From contig PHAB01000012.1 in assembly GCA_002840275.1 (NCBI GenBank), forward strand, positions 1-64,000: a stretch of 64,000 nucleotides of DNA, given 5' to 3'. Made by a program: the position numbers and the translations under genes. Below the pieces are notes generated by a model. That model saw only the letters and a program-made list of their open reading frames with translations. It was not told the origin of the DNA and did not search any database. The stretch's first letter is position 1; every line of letters starts with the position of its first letter. This DNA comes from Firmicutes bacterium HGW-Firmicutes-14 (GTDB lineage: Bacteria > Bacillota > Thermincolia > Thermincolales > UBA2595). Below are positions 41,876 through 51,380 of this stretch, in pieces.

Positions 41876-42584
41876 GTTCCCTGATATCACCGGGATTCAG
41901 GGTAGGGTCCAGCTGCAGTTGTCCCATGGCAATTCTTTTCAGGTAGATGACCTGCATGCCAAAGGCCGCAAACATCCTTTTCACCTGATGGAACTTTCCT
42001 TCATATATGGTCAATTCAACTTCAGACATGGTCAATCTGGCTTCACCGGCATTTCCCGCAGCTCTGATCACCAGTTGTGAAGGCATGGTATTATATCCGT
42101 CATCCAGGATTATTCCTGCTGAAAAGGCTTCAATATGTTTGTCGGAAACATGCCCGTCAACTTTCACATAATAGGTCTTGGGAATATGCTTTTTGGGGGC
42201 CAGGAGATCATGGGCCAGCTTACCGTCATTAGTGAGCAGGAGCAGCCCTTCGGTGTCCCTGTCGAGTCTCCCCACCGGAAACAGTTTATAGTGGCTGAAC
42301 TCTTCAGGGATAAATTCCATAACCGTTGGTTCTCCGGAATCTTCGGTTGAGGTGATATAGCCAGAAGGTTTATTCAGTATCAGGTAAACTAACTCCCTGT
42401 AAATAACTTCCACCATATCGACGGTCACCCGGTCCTTCTCCGGCGCAACATGAACCGAACTGTCTTTGATTACTTCCCCGTTGACCGTGACCTTACCCTG
42501 CCTGACGATCTTTTTTATTTCTTTTCGTGAACCATATCCCGCTGCAGCCAGGAATTTATCCAGGCGCACAGTTTTTGCCATCAT
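41838..42584 (-). CDS. RsuA/RluB-family pseudouridine synthase
   Basis: A 248-aa rRNA pseudouridine synthase with an N-terminal S4 RNA-binding domain (VRLDKFLAAAGYGSRKEIKK) and the catalytic motif GRLDRDTEGLLLLTNDG with the active Asp. It modifies 16S or 23S rRNA; which of RsuA or RluB it is cannot be told here. Length is typical. Confidence 0.9.
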   Translation of the reverse strand: MMAKTVRLDKFLAAAGYGSRKEIKKIVRQGKVTVNGEVIKDSSVHVAPEKDRVTVDMVEVIYRELVYLILNKPSGYITSTEDSGEPTVMEFIPEEFSHYKLFPVGRLDRDTEGLLLLTNDGKLAHDLLAPKKHIPKTYYVKVDGHVSDKHIEAFSAGIILDDGYNTMPSQLVIRAAGNAGEARLTMSEVELTIYEGKFHQVKRMFAAFGMQVIYLKRIAMGQLQLDPTLNPGDIRELKPDELAMLREG

Positions 42585-42642
42585 TTATCAACCCTTACTT
42601 GACAATTTTCCGTTTGACAGCTTTATTTACCCGGTCCCTGAC

Positions 42643-44028
42643 CTAATCCAGCCACCGCCAGCCGGAAGGGTAATAATTGTTAAACCGGTCCCTTAATATC
42701 TTGGCCCACCCAAGAGGGAACCCATCCACACATACCAGGTTCCACCCGTATTCCCCGGTCATTTCCAGGGTTTCTCCCTTAAGGTAGCGGATGACCTCCT
42801 GAGAATCTGAGGGGAAATCCAATACTCTTTTGGCATGTTCTTTTTTCAGGCCCAGGGCCAGCGGCGCACCCGGTTTGAACCTGTCTTTCTGCAGTTCACC
42901 CAGGAACCAGCCAGGGCGTACTACCTTTAGCCCGCGCAGGTCCGGTGCTCCTTCCGGCGCCAGGTAAAGTTTACTGTAATGCTGGATAAGAGACCCCTGA
43001 AAAACTTCTTCGGGTTTAATTTCCAGAGAATCCTGCACAAAATCGTTGTAACCTTCCAGGTTTGCCACCGGAGGAGGAGGGGACCTGTATTCAGTGACAG
43101 CGTCCTCACAATCTTCCCTTTTTTTCAGCAGGGTGACAAAGTGGCCTTCTCCCTTAATTCTGTGGGGCCACAGGCGTATGCTCCTGTCCAGGCTGTCTCC
43201 CGCATCCGCCCAGTCCGGGCGACCCGGTGCCAACCCCTCGATATCTTCGATTGTTTCTATATGCATAACTTCAAATTCGGGATTATCTTTAATGAAGGTA
43301 TCAATCATACCTTCATTTTCTTCAGGAGAAAAAGTGCAGGTGGAATATACGAGGCGGCCACCCGGTTTAAGCATTACCGGGACTTGTTTCAGGATACTTC
43401 TCTGCATTCCGGTGCATTTGTCAATGGAAAAGTCTCCCCAGCTCCTGACGGCCAGGGGGTCTTTGCGGAACATCCCTTCACCGGAACAGGGGGCATCGAT
43501 AACGATTTTATCAAAGTATCCGCTGAAATGCTTAGCCAGCCTTTTGGGCAGTTCATGGAGGACTACACAGTTGGTAACACCAAACATCTCCAGGTTGCGG
43601 ACCAGTCCCTTTATCCGCTCAAAATTCACATCATTGGCTACCAGGACCCCTTCGCCTGCCAGTCTTGCGGCAATTTGGGTAGATTTTCCGCCCGGAGCCG
43701 CACAGAGATCCAGAATTTTTTCACCCGGTCTGGGGTCAAGCACCGATACAGTTATCATGGCACTGGGTTCCTGGATATAATACAGGCCGGCGTGGTAGTA
43801 GGGGTGTTTGGCCGGACGGTCTTCTTCACTGATGTAAAAACCTTCATGGGCCCAGGGGACGGGACTCAGGCTGAAGGGTGAAATTTGCCTGAAGTCTTCC
43901 ACCGGGACTTTAAGGGTATTCACTCTCAGGCCGTAATGTCTTGCCTCGTCATATGAGGCCATAAAATCTTCAAATTCATTTACCAGTATCCGACGCATGC
44001 GGTTAACAAAAGCTTCCGGAAGTCTCAT
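42643..44028 (-). CDS. NOL1/NOP2/Sun-type rRNA m5C methyltransferase (RsmF-like)
   Basis: A 461-aa SAM-dependent RNA cytosine methyltransferase. SAM-binding motif LCAAPGGKSTQIA, catalytic cysteines in DAPCSGEGMFRKD and VYSTCTFSPEENEG, and a C-terminal RsmF-type extension (PUA-like, about residues 330-461). The start at 44028 (MRLPEAF) has AAGGAGT about 6 nt upstream; a longer frame to 44133 is not domain-like. Confidence 0.9.
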   Translation of the reverse strand: MRLPEAFVNRMRRILVNEFEDFMASYDEARHYGLRVNTLKVPVEDFRQISPFSLSPVPWAHEGFYISEEDRPAKHPYYHAGLYYIQEPSAMITVSVLDPRPGEKILDLCAAPGGKSTQIAARLAGEGVLVANDVNFERIKGLVRNLEMFGVTNCVVLHELPKRLAKHFSGYFDKIVIDAPCSGEGMFRKDPLAVRSWGDFSIDKCTGMQRSILKQVPVMLKPGGRLVYSTCTFSPEENEGMIDTFIKDNPEFEVMHIETIEDIEGLAPGRPDWADAGDSLDRSIRLWPHRIKGEGHFVTLLKKREDCEDAVTEYRSPPPPVANLEGYNDFVQDSLEIKPEEVFQGSLIQHYSKLYLAPEGAPDLRGLKVVRPGWFLGELQKDRFKPGAPLALGLKKEHAKRVLDFPSDSQEVIRYLKGETLEMTGEYGWNLVCVDGFPLGWAKILRDRFNNYYPSGWRWLD

Positions 44029-44177
44029 GCCATACTCCTTTGAACAGCAAATTTTTTCTGTAGGCTTTTTTTTGCAGTATTTTTCTTCGCAGTATACAGA
44101 GATTATTATACAGAAACTTCCTTCTAAAAGCAAAACATCTTATTAAAGGCCAACTATTTAACCGGGCTTCACGGGTG

Positions 44178-45128
44178 TTATACCCTTATGGCTGCCTCTT
44201 CCACCACATCCACATCCTTAAGGCCTTTCAGCCCTTTCAGCAGGTTGAAAAGGGCCCGGTCCTTGTTTTTGGCCTCGACCATTACATCAAAATCTGTATC
44301 ATGTTCGCGGGCTTCGAGAAGAAAGCTATAAAAGGAATCGACTTCAATATCATCGGCATGAGCCCGGCAGTTCTTTTCACTCTTGGGGCTGGAAAAATGT
44401 ACTTTTGGCAGCCTTCCTTTCCAGGTCCCGAAAACCCCTGGAAGCAGGTCGCCGGTTTTCTCACCGTTATTAAGACAAAGGTGGTGATGGACATCCATGA
44501 CCATAGGGATACCCAGTTCATTACAGATGCCCAGCACGTCGGCTGCGGTGAATGACCTGTCATCGTTTTCCAGGAGAAGGCGCTCCTTTATTGTCTTTGG
44601 AAGGTTGCGGAAGTTTTCCTTAAAACGTTGTATCGAAGAATCACGGGACCTGTAAAGGCCCCCCACATGGATCACCATTTCAGCGGCATCCAGGTCCATG
44701 GCCTGAAAAAGGTTGTCATGGTATTCCAGGTCCCTGAGGGAAGATTCCAGGACCTCGGGTTTTGGGCTGTTTATCAGGGTGAAGTGGTCAGGATGGGAAC
44801 TGATCCTCATCTTGTTATCCCTGACAATTTTTCCGATTTTATCCCATTCTTCAGCAAAATCGCCTGTATAATCCCAGTCTGAAACTATGGGATGAGTGGC
44901 AAGGGGGACCAGCCTGGATGTAAAGCGGAAAAGGTGTATATTATGGGCGGCATTATAATATAACAAACGCATGGTATTGGTAAGGTTTTCCCGGGTAATC
45001 CGGCGAAGCCTGTTAATCCTTGCCTCAGCCCCTTCGATTCGTTCCAGGTTTTTGACGGTAATGGTTTTGGAAGGTGAACAGTTTTCCAGCTCAAGGGACA
45101 TGGCCACATAACCGAATCTCACCAGCAT
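44178..45128 (-). CDS. uvsE: UV DNA damage endonuclease
   Basis: A 316-aa TIM-barrel UVDE-family endonuclease that nicks DNA 5' to UV photoproducts. Motifs: VRFGYVAMS at the N-terminus, RISSHPDHFTL, VIHVGG, LLENDDRSFTAADVLGIC, VMDVHHHLC and KVHFSSPKSEK carry the metal-binding His, Glu and Asp residues. Length matches the family. Confidence 0.93.
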   Translation of the reverse strand: MLVRFGYVAMSLELENCSPSKTITVKNLERIEGAEARINRLRRITRENLTNTMRLLYYNAAHNIHLFRFTSRLVPLATHPIVSDWDYTGDFAEEWDKIGKIVRDNKMRISSHPDHFTLINSPKPEVLESSLRDLEYHDNLFQAMDLDAAEMVIHVGGLYRSRDSSIQRFKENFRNLPKTIKERLLLENDDRSFTAADVLGICNELGIPMVMDVHHHLCLNNGEKTGDLLPGVFGTWKGRLPKVHFSSPKSEKNCRAHADDIEVDSFYSFLLEAREHDTDFDVMVEAKNKDRALFNLLKGLKGLKDVDVVEEAAIRV

Positions 45129-45174
45129 TTTGTGTGCTCCTGTTCTTTTTCAATATAAATTCATGTGCTTATAA

Positions 45175-45297
45175 GGGTTGATATATACAACGGAATTACT
45201 CTTGGTTCCATTATGCGCCTCTAAGGCGAAATCACTGATTACGCCTTAGAGGCGCAACAATGGAACCAAAGGCAAATCCTTTTGTATATATCAACCC
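45175..45297. repeat. MITE-like 123-bp palindrome
   Basis: Terminal arms GGGTTGATATATACAA and its perfect complement (16 bp) enclose further paired segments (TTGGTTCCATT, GCGCCTCTAAGGCG) that close on a 13-nt loop. The whole sequence can fold into one long hairpin. It sits in the divergent gap between uvsE and the response-regulator gene. No clear target-site duplication is seen. Its form suggests a non-autonomous MITE. Confidence 0.6.
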
Positions 45298-45498
45298 TCA
45301 TTACACGTTATTTTATACAACTATTTAAAAAGACTTTTAAAACAAAACAGGGCAACCGTACCTGAAGGGACACCAGATTGTAATGCACAAGCAGAAAGTT
45401 AACAGTGCCTGTAAGGACCTGGGGGCTTGTGATATAATAATAGTGACCAAAACCCACTAAGATAAAGTAAGTTTCCCTGATGAACGGAGGTATAAACT
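45298..45498 (+). promoter_or_regulatory. Upstream region of the two-component operon
   Basis: About 200 nt. TATAAT at 45433-45438 is a perfect -10; the -35 is poor (TGTAAG around 45410-45415). GGAGG at 45486-45490 is the ribosome site for GTG 45499. Confidence 0.45.
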
Positions 45499-46188
45499 GT
45501 GACCCTGAAAATCTTGCTTGTCGATGATGAAGAACTGTTTGTAAAAGGCCTGGCCAGGAGCCTTGCCAATGAGGGGTATGAAACAGTGGCGGCATATGAC
45601 GGGGAGAGTGCAAGGACTAGATTTAAATCAGAAAATGTTGACCTGGTGATCCTTGATATAATGCTTCCAGAGGTTGATGGCCTGACCCTGTGCCGGGAAT
45701 TTCGTTCCGTTTCCGAGGTTCCTATTATTATGCTAACTGCCAGGGGAGATGATATTGACAAGATCATTGGATTGGAGATGGGGGCTGATGATTACCTGGC
45801 CAAACCATTTAATATGAGAGAGCTCCTTGCCAGGATAAAGGCGGTTCTGAGGCGGCTAAAACGGGAGAAAAATGTTTCAGCGAAACAAATTTCCAGAAGG
45901 GGAATGGAAATCGATACAGATAAGCACAGGGTTACGGTAAACGGGGGAGAAATAGAACTTACCGGTAAGGAATATGAGCTGTTGGCCCACATGGCCGGTT
46001 CCCCGGGCAGGATATTTACAAGGGAAAAACTCCTGGAAGATATATGGGGTTATGATTATATAGGTGAGGACAGGACTGTTGATGTACACATCCGCAGGCT
46101 GAGGGAAAAGGTCGAACCGGAACCCGGCAAGCCCCGGTACATTATGACCAAATGGGGTGTGGGCTACTATTTCAATGATGAGGAGTAA
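45499..46188 (+). CDS. OmpR/PhoB-type response regulator
   Basis: A 229-aa response regulator: receiver domain (about residues 1-120, phospho-acceptor Asp53 in VILDIMLP, Thr in MLTARGDD, Lys in DYLAKPF) and a winged-helix DNA-binding domain (about 130-225; GYDYIGEDRTVDVHIRRLREKVE). GTG start with GGAGG 8 nt upstream. It is coupled to the kinase gene, which starts 5 nt after its stop. Confidence 0.94.
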   Translation: MTLKILLVDDEELFVKGLARSLANEGYETVAAYDGESARTRFKSENVDLVILDIMLPEVDGLTLCREFRSVSEVPIIMLTARGDDIDKIIGLEMGADDYLAKPFNMRELLARIKAVLRRLKREKNVSAKQISRRGMEIDTDKHRVTVNGGEIELTGKEYELLAHMAGSPGRIFTREKLLEDIWGYDYIGEDRTVDVHIRRLREKVEPEPGKPRYIMTKWGVGYYFNDEE

Positions 46189-46193
46189 CAATT

Positions 46194-47594
46194 ATGCGAA
46201 TTCGCCTGGGTTGGAAACTGGGCCTGACATACCTGATTCTCATTGTCCTGACTATGGCGGTTTTCGGCTACTTTACCATGGATTTTTTTGAAACAAGTTT
46301 TCTGAATGAGCGAAAAGCCGCCTTGTTTACCCATGCAAGTATAATGGCCAACAGTGCTGCGCCATATTTGGGCAATGAAGAACAGAACTCTTATCTGAAC
46401 TACCTGGCTAGGGAGTTTGGGGACAGGGTCGGCAACAGGTTTATGGTATTGAATAAATCGGGCCGTGTCATCGCTGACTCGGCCGGAGAGTTCAGGGGCC
46501 GCACCCTGGGCCACCCGGAGATTCAGACAGCCCTCAGGGGGCAAAACTCTGCCGCCCCCTATTTTGAACCCGAATACGGCTGGGTTCTGTACCTGGCTGT
46601 CCCGGTAAATTCGGGACAGCAGGTGGTTGGGGCCGTCTTCTTATCGGCTGACATTAACCAGCTTGTCAGGCAGCTGGATGAGATCCGCAGGAGCCTCATC
46701 TGGTTTTCTGTCATCAGTGGACTGGTAGTTTTTCTGATCAGCCTGTTTTTAGGCAGGTTTCTTACCCGTCCTCTGAAAAGACTGATAGTTGCAGCCGGGA
46801 AAATAACTGCCGGTGATTACGGATACCGGGTAAGGGAACTGGGCGGAAATGATGAACTGGGGGAATTGACCAGGGTCTTCAATGAGATGAGCTCCAGGAT
46901 CAGGGAAGAGGATAATATCCGAAAGAGGTTTGTGGCAGATGCCTCCCATGAGTTAAAAAGCCCTGTTGCCGCTATAAAAGCCCTGCTTGAATCGTGGCCG
47001 GGGGCAGGACAGGCCGGCCCCGGCGAAACTTTGGAACTGGTTGAGGACCTGAAGTTTGAGGCCGATAAGCTGGGAAAATTGGTTGAGGATTTACTTGTCC
47101 TGAGCCGAATTGAGGGAAATATAAAGCAGCTGAACCTGGAAGAAACCTCTGTGGGAGAGCTGGTTGAAGCTGTCAGAAGGACAGCTGTTCCTATGGCCAG
47201 GAACAAAGGCCTGGAAGTGGTTACAAAACACGGTGGGGATGTTTACTGGCACCTTGACGGGGATAAGATGTTCCGGGCGCTCTTGAACCTGGTTGATAAC
47301 GGGATTAAATATTCAGCCGGACCCGGTACGGTTGTCCTGGGATTCAGGATTGACGACGGGAAACTGGTTTTCCATGTAACAAACACCGGTGAGGGGATCC
47401 CACCTGAAGAAACTGGCAACATATTTAACCGTTTTTACAGGGTGGATAAGGCCAGATCAAGGAAAACGGGGGGCTGGGGGCTTGGGCTGGCCATTGTAAA
47501 GGAAATCGTTGAACTTCACCGGGGAGAGATATCTGTGACCAGTGAACCGGGAGGTATGACGGTATTTACTGTGGAACTTCCCGGCGTTTCTTGA
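46194..47594 (+). CDS. Membrane sensor histidine kinase
   Basis: A 466-aa kinase: membrane segment (about 10-30), an extracellular sensor loop (about 30-165), a second membrane segment (about 168-188), HAMP (about 190-240), HisKA with His252 in ADASHELKSPV, and HATPase (N-box NLVDNGIKYS, G-box GGWGLGLAIVKEI). It resembles PhoR/YycG kinases and forms a pair with the preceding regulator. Two lipoproteins follow. Confidence 0.93.
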   Translation: MRIRLGWKLGLTYLILIVLTMAVFGYFTMDFFETSFLNERKAALFTHASIMANSAAPYLGNEEQNSYLNYLAREFGDRVGNRFMVLNKSGRVIADSAGEFRGRTLGHPEIQTALRGQNSAAPYFEPEYGWVLYLAVPVNSGQQVVGAVFLSADINQLVRQLDEIRRSLIWFSVISGLVVFLISLFLGRFLTRPLKRLIVAAGKITAGDYGYRVRELGGNDELGELTRVFNEMSSRIREEDNIRKRFVADASHELKSPVAAIKALLESWPGAGQAGPGETLELVEDLKFEADKLGKLVEDLLVLSRIEGNIKQLNLEETSVGELVEAVRRTAVPMARNKGLEVVTKHGGDVYWHLDGDKMFRALLNLVDNGIKYSAGPGTVVLGFRIDDGKLVFHVTNTGEGIPPEETGNIFNRFYRVDKARSRKTGGWGLGLAIVKEIVELHRGEISVTSEPGGMTVFTVELPGVS

Positions 47595-47688
47595 AACTTA
47601 ACAAATCCGTAACATTTTGTCATACCAGTGTAATAACTGGACTGTATATTAGAAAAAAATGGAGTTTATAATGACAGAGGTGTTCAAC

Positions 47689-49041
47689 ATGGTTTTCGAA
47701 AAACCGGTTAAATTTAATCTGCTGAAATTTGTATTAGCTGGTGTTGTCCTAACGTTACTGCTTGTTGGGGGATGTGCCTTCTCCCGGTCCGGCGGTTCCG
47801 GGGGAAATGCCGGCGACAAGGGTAATCCTGCCATTAACCCCCGGCCCGATAAAGGCAGTGAAGACCAGGACAAATCATCCACAGGTTCCGGAAATTTAAG
47901 ATTTGTGCGGGAGATTGACCTTCTAAAAGAAGGGCTTCATATCGATTCCCTTGATTATGCCGCTGATGGAGGTGCCCTTATATCACCGGACAGCAGGAAG
48001 GTGGCATTGAGCGGATTTAAGTATTCTGCAGATGAGGGCACAGAACCGGAATCCCGGCTGGCAGTGGCGGACCTTACCACAGGTAAGGTTCAGGTCGTTG
48101 ACACCGGCCCGTTTATCCGGGTTCTGGAATGGTCACCTTCAAGCGGGAAGATATTGTACAGGAAGTTTGAGAGCCTTTACGTGGCTGATATCAATGGGAA
48201 CAGCCCGCTGGAGATTTCCGGCAGCTCTTATCACGGTTCATTTAGCCCAGACGGTAAGATGATAGCATACTCGGAGCGGGACAACGGGATTTTTACCGTC
48301 AAGGCAGACGGGAATGATAAGAAACAGGTTACGTTTAAGAAGGGTGACTGGTATCCTGTATGGTATCCTGATGGAAAAAACCTGTTTTACTTTGCAGACA
48401 GGGATGTTAACCTGGGTGACGGGGCAGGGCAGCTTCAGGGGCTTGGCAGGGTAAATCTTGAGACAGGTAACAGGGAAGATATCCTGTCCGATGAAACCGG
48501 GAAGTATCGCAGGGCTTCATGGGTTGTCCCCGGCAAGGTTCTTCACATAAACAAGGGATGGGATGACGGTTATTTTGAAATTATGGTAAACCTGGAAACC
48601 GGTAAAATCACCGACCTGGGGGAAAACAGTGAAAACAATTATTCAACGGCTATAGACAGGGCTAACGGCCTGGTGTATAAGGCTGATAGTAAAAGGGTTG
48701 TTGCCCTGGATGGCAGTGGGAATGAGGTATCATCCTTCCCGTTTGACAAGCCGGTTGATGACAGGTTCCTGACTAATTTCGGCTACTCGGTGTCCCCGGA
48801 CGGGAGGCTGCTGGCATATCTCTTTGGTGAAAAAGGGTCATATGCTGACAGTAATATTAAAGGACGGAAGGTTTGGGTGGTAAAATATGACGGTACAGGG
48901 ACAACTGAACTGACTGCGGATTACGGGGATTTCACAACACCTGTATGGACCCGCGGCAGCAGCCACCTGGTAACCACAGAGCAGAAAGGCGGGCAGGAGA
49001 GCAAGTTTGTTATCCGGGTCACTCCGGTCCCGTCAAGTTAG
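47689..49041 (+). CDS. TolB-like beta-propeller lipoprotein
   Basis: A 450-aa lipoprotein. Hydrophobic signal with lipobox LLVGGC (about residue 26), a Gly/Ser-rich linker, then about six WD40/TolB-like propeller blades (GSFSPDGKMIAYSE, VWYPDGKNLFYFA, YSVSPDGRLLAYLF). ATG 47689 is chosen for the AGAGGTG 6 nt upstream; the frame is open to 47659. It follows the two-component genes by 94 nt and may be under their control. The function is unknown. Confidence 0.78.
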   Translation: MVFEKPVKFNLLKFVLAGVVLTLLLVGGCAFSRSGGSGGNAGDKGNPAINPRPDKGSEDQDKSSTGSGNLRFVREIDLLKEGLHIDSLDYAADGGALISPDSRKVALSGFKYSADEGTEPESRLAVADLTTGKVQVVDTGPFIRVLEWSPSSGKILYRKFESLYVADINGNSPLEISGSSYHGSFSPDGKMIAYSERDNGIFTVKADGNDKKQVTFKKGDWYPVWYPDGKNLFYFADRDVNLGDGAGQLQGLGRVNLETGNREDILSDETGKYRRASWVVPGKVLHINKGWDDGYFEIMVNLETGKITDLGENSENNYSTAIDRANGLVYKADSKRVVALDGSGNEVSSFPFDKPVDDRFLTNFGYSVSPDGRLLAYLFGEKGSYADSNIKGRKVWVVKYDGTGTTELTADYGDFTTPVWTRGSSHLVTTEQKGGQESKFVIRVTPVPSS

Positions 49042-49073
49042 GTCATAGTGAAAATAAACGGAGGTGATTCATA

Positions 49074-49679
49074 GTGAAAATGAAGTGGAAGAAGCTTTCC
49101 GGAATAATTGTGCTGGTTTTCCTGACCGCTGTTATTGTTTCCGGCTGCAGCCTGACAGGGAGCAAGGATAAGGAGGAAATGGGTGCCGGTGACCGGACCC
49201 CTGTCGAAGAAAACGGCAGCGAATCCGAAACCCCGCCCGTTAACCCGCAGCCGACCACGGAAAAAGTTGAACTGACCCTGTATTTTGGTGATGACCAGGC
49301 CATGTACTTAAAACCGGAAAAACGTACAGTGGAAAAGGGTGGAATGCCGGTGGCAGAACTCCTGGTACAGGAACTCATCAAAGGCCCGGAAACCGACGGC
49401 CTGCATAAAACTATTCCTGACCGTACAAAACTAATCTCCCTGGAAATAACCGATGGTGTGGCCTATGTCAATTTCTCCAAAGAGGCAAAGACCAATCACT
49501 GGGGAGGAAGCGCCGGAGAAGCCATGACCGTACAATCAGTGGTCTGTACCCTGGCCCAGCTGCCGGAAATAGACCAAGTCCAGTTTCTGATTGACGGTGA
49601 AAAAGAGGAGTCCATCTGGGGCCACGGTTATACCGCTGAACCGATTTCCCCGGCACAGGATATAATTAAAGGCGAATAA
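49074..49679 (+). CDS. GerMN-domain lipoprotein
   Basis: A 201-aa lipoprotein (lipobox VSGCS near residue 24) with a C-terminal GerMN domain: LTLYFGDDQAMYLKPEKR, LVQELIKGPE, and the VCTLAQLPEIDQVQFLIDG stretch (read in parts: VCTLAQLPEID and QVQFLIDGE). GerMN occurs in the germination protein GerM and in LpqB next to two-component systems. GTG 49074 has GGAGGTGA 5 nt upstream. It is 32 nt after the propeller gene, so the two likely form a unit with the two-component genes. Confidence 0.88.
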   Translation: MKMKWKKLSGIIVLVFLTAVIVSGCSLTGSKDKEEMGAGDRTPVEENGSESETPPVNPQPTTEKVELTLYFGDDQAMYLKPEKRTVEKGGMPVAELLVQELIKGPETDGLHKTIPDRTKLISLEITDGVAYVNFSKEAKTNHWGGSAGEAMTVQSVVCTLAQLPEIDQVQFLIDGEKEESIWGHGYTAEPISPAQDIIKGE

Positions 49680-49713
49680 AGGAATCTGTTGATGATAAGG
49701 TCAAAATAAGACC

Positions 49714-49764
49714 TGAAGGGTGTGTTCCGCAGAGTTGTTGCCGCTCGGAGGAATACACCCTTCA
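49714..49764. terminator. Hairpin between convergent genes
   Basis: TGAAGGGTGTGTTCC and GGAATACACCCTTCA pair with one mismatch around a 21-nt loop. It sits between the GerMN gene and the convergent DUF815 gene and can act on both strands, though T-runs are short. Confidence 0.55.
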
Positions 49765-49804
49765 CGTATTATTATCTAGGAAGAGACTTTGTCAACAGGC
49801 ACCT

Positions 49805-51202
49805 TTAGAACCTTCTCTTTTTCTTTTCACCGGTAAGCCAGTCAACAAACTGGCGTGCTGTCCTGCCGGACCGTCCGTTGTACCTCATCTCCCACTGCAG
49901 GGCCAGGCGGTGAAGTTCTTCCCTGGGAAGTTGTAACCCGGCCTGCTGGGCCAGGGTCTCTGTGATAGCAAGGTATTCTGACTGAGAAGGGGAAGTAAAA
50001 GTAACAGTAATGCCGAACCTGTCTGCCAGGGAAAGTTTCTCCTGCATGGTATCCTGGATTCTAATTTCATCACCGGTTGAATGAGATTCCCTGTCACTGA
50101 AAAACTCTTTCACCAGGTGACGCCGGTTAGAGGTGGCGTAAATCAATATATTCTGCGGCTGGGCTTCTAAACCGCCTTCCAGAATTGCTTTAAGGTATTT
50201 ATAATCAGACTCATTTTCTTCAAAAGAGAGGTCATCTACGAATACAATGAATTTCTGGGCACGCCCTCTCAGGAGCTGAATTATTCGGGGAAAATCGCTC
50301 AGGTTTTGCTTGGGCACCTCTACAAGCCTCAATCCCTGCCTGCCGAATTTGTGCAGAAGTGCTTTTACTGTTGATGATTTTCCTGTCCCCCGTTCCCCAT
50401 ATAAGAGGATATTGTTTGCGGGAAGGCCCTGCAGCAGTTTCTCAGTATTATCAATTACAGTTTTACGTTCATTGTTATAGCCCACCAGGCTGTTAAAGGT
50501 AATAGGGTCCGGTTTCTCTATACCTTGCAGATAAGCCCCGGTTTCAGAGGAATCCCACCTGAAGGCCAGGTGCCTGCCAAAAATACCGGCACCGTTTTCC
50601 CTGTAAAACTGAGCCACATCAGGAAGTTTAGATTGCCAGTCATCAGTTTTGAGAAGATCATTAGCGAGAGTGATATCGGGATCTACCCCCGCTTCTTTGA
50701 TGGGAGTGTGACCCGGTGCCAGGTCCCAGCCGGGCCAGGATTCAAAAGACGGAAGTTCGGCAACCCAGGGAACCAGATCCATGAGTTTGCTTCTGACCAT
50801 GTGGCGTATGCTCCGGGCATCAAGGGCTGAAACGGCCCCGATATTTCGGAGGTCAAGCCCGGCAGCCTTCTTTAAGCCGGCATCCAGTTCGTGGAATTGT
50901 TTTGTTTCACACTGCCTGCTAAAGGTATTGTCATCCCCCAGGACCAGGGACAGAAGATGGTACTGCCAGGGGTCACCGTTGAAGCCGGGAGGAACGTCTG
51001 TTTCCAGAAGCCTGTGGGTTAGCTCAAAATATGTATCAGTAAGACGTTCCGGAGAAGGTTTGTCATCTATAGTGAGTTCAACGGCATCCATTAATAATTT
51101 AAAGATTCCGTCACTAAGAAGCCTGCGGTAAACTGAAAGCTGCCTGCCGGCAAAATATACGCCGGTAAATTTCATTTTCAGGGCTGAATCCGGGCGGAAC
51201 AT
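49805..51202 (-). CDS. DUF815-family AAA ATPase
   Basis: A 465-aa protein with an uncharacterised N-terminal half and a C-terminal DUF815 ATPase domain: Walker A YGERGTGKSSTVKAL (about residue 273), Walker B IVFVDDLSFEENESDYKYLK and the sensor-like ATSNRRHLVKEF. The function of the family is unknown. It stands alone on the minus strand. Confidence 0.85.
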   Translation of the reverse strand: MFRPDSALKMKFTGVYFAGRQLSVYRRLLSDGIFKLLMDAVELTIDDKPSPERLTDTYFELTHRLLETDVPPGFNGDPWQYHLLSLVLGDDNTFSRQCETKQFHELDAGLKKAAGLDLRNIGAVSALDARSIRHMVRSKLMDLVPWVAELPSFESWPGWDLAPGHTPIKEAGVDPDITLANDLLKTDDWQSKLPDVAQFYRENGAGIFGRHLAFRWDSSETGAYLQGIEKPDPITFNSLVGYNNERKTVIDNTEKLLQGLPANNILLYGERGTGKSSTVKALLHKFGRQGLRLVEVPKQNLSDFPRIIQLLRGRAQKFIVFVDDLSFEENESDYKYLKAILEGGLEAQPQNILIYATSNRRHLVKEFFSDRESHSTGDEIRIQDTMQEKLSLADRFGITVTFTSPSQSEYLAITETLAQQAGLQLPREELHRLALQWEMRYNGRSGRTARQFVDWLTGEKKKRRF

Positions 51203-51380
51203 TATACCCCTCCTTTTTGATGTTTTTTGAGCGGCACGAGAATAAAAATCTGATATTTTGGCGAGCAGTATAAGACTATGTTCGACATTGGCGGGTTAAA
51301 TCCCTGCGGGAACCGGGCAGCATAAAAAAAAGCAGATGGAGCTTAAAACTCCACCTGAAGTAAGTTCCCTTTATGTGTGA

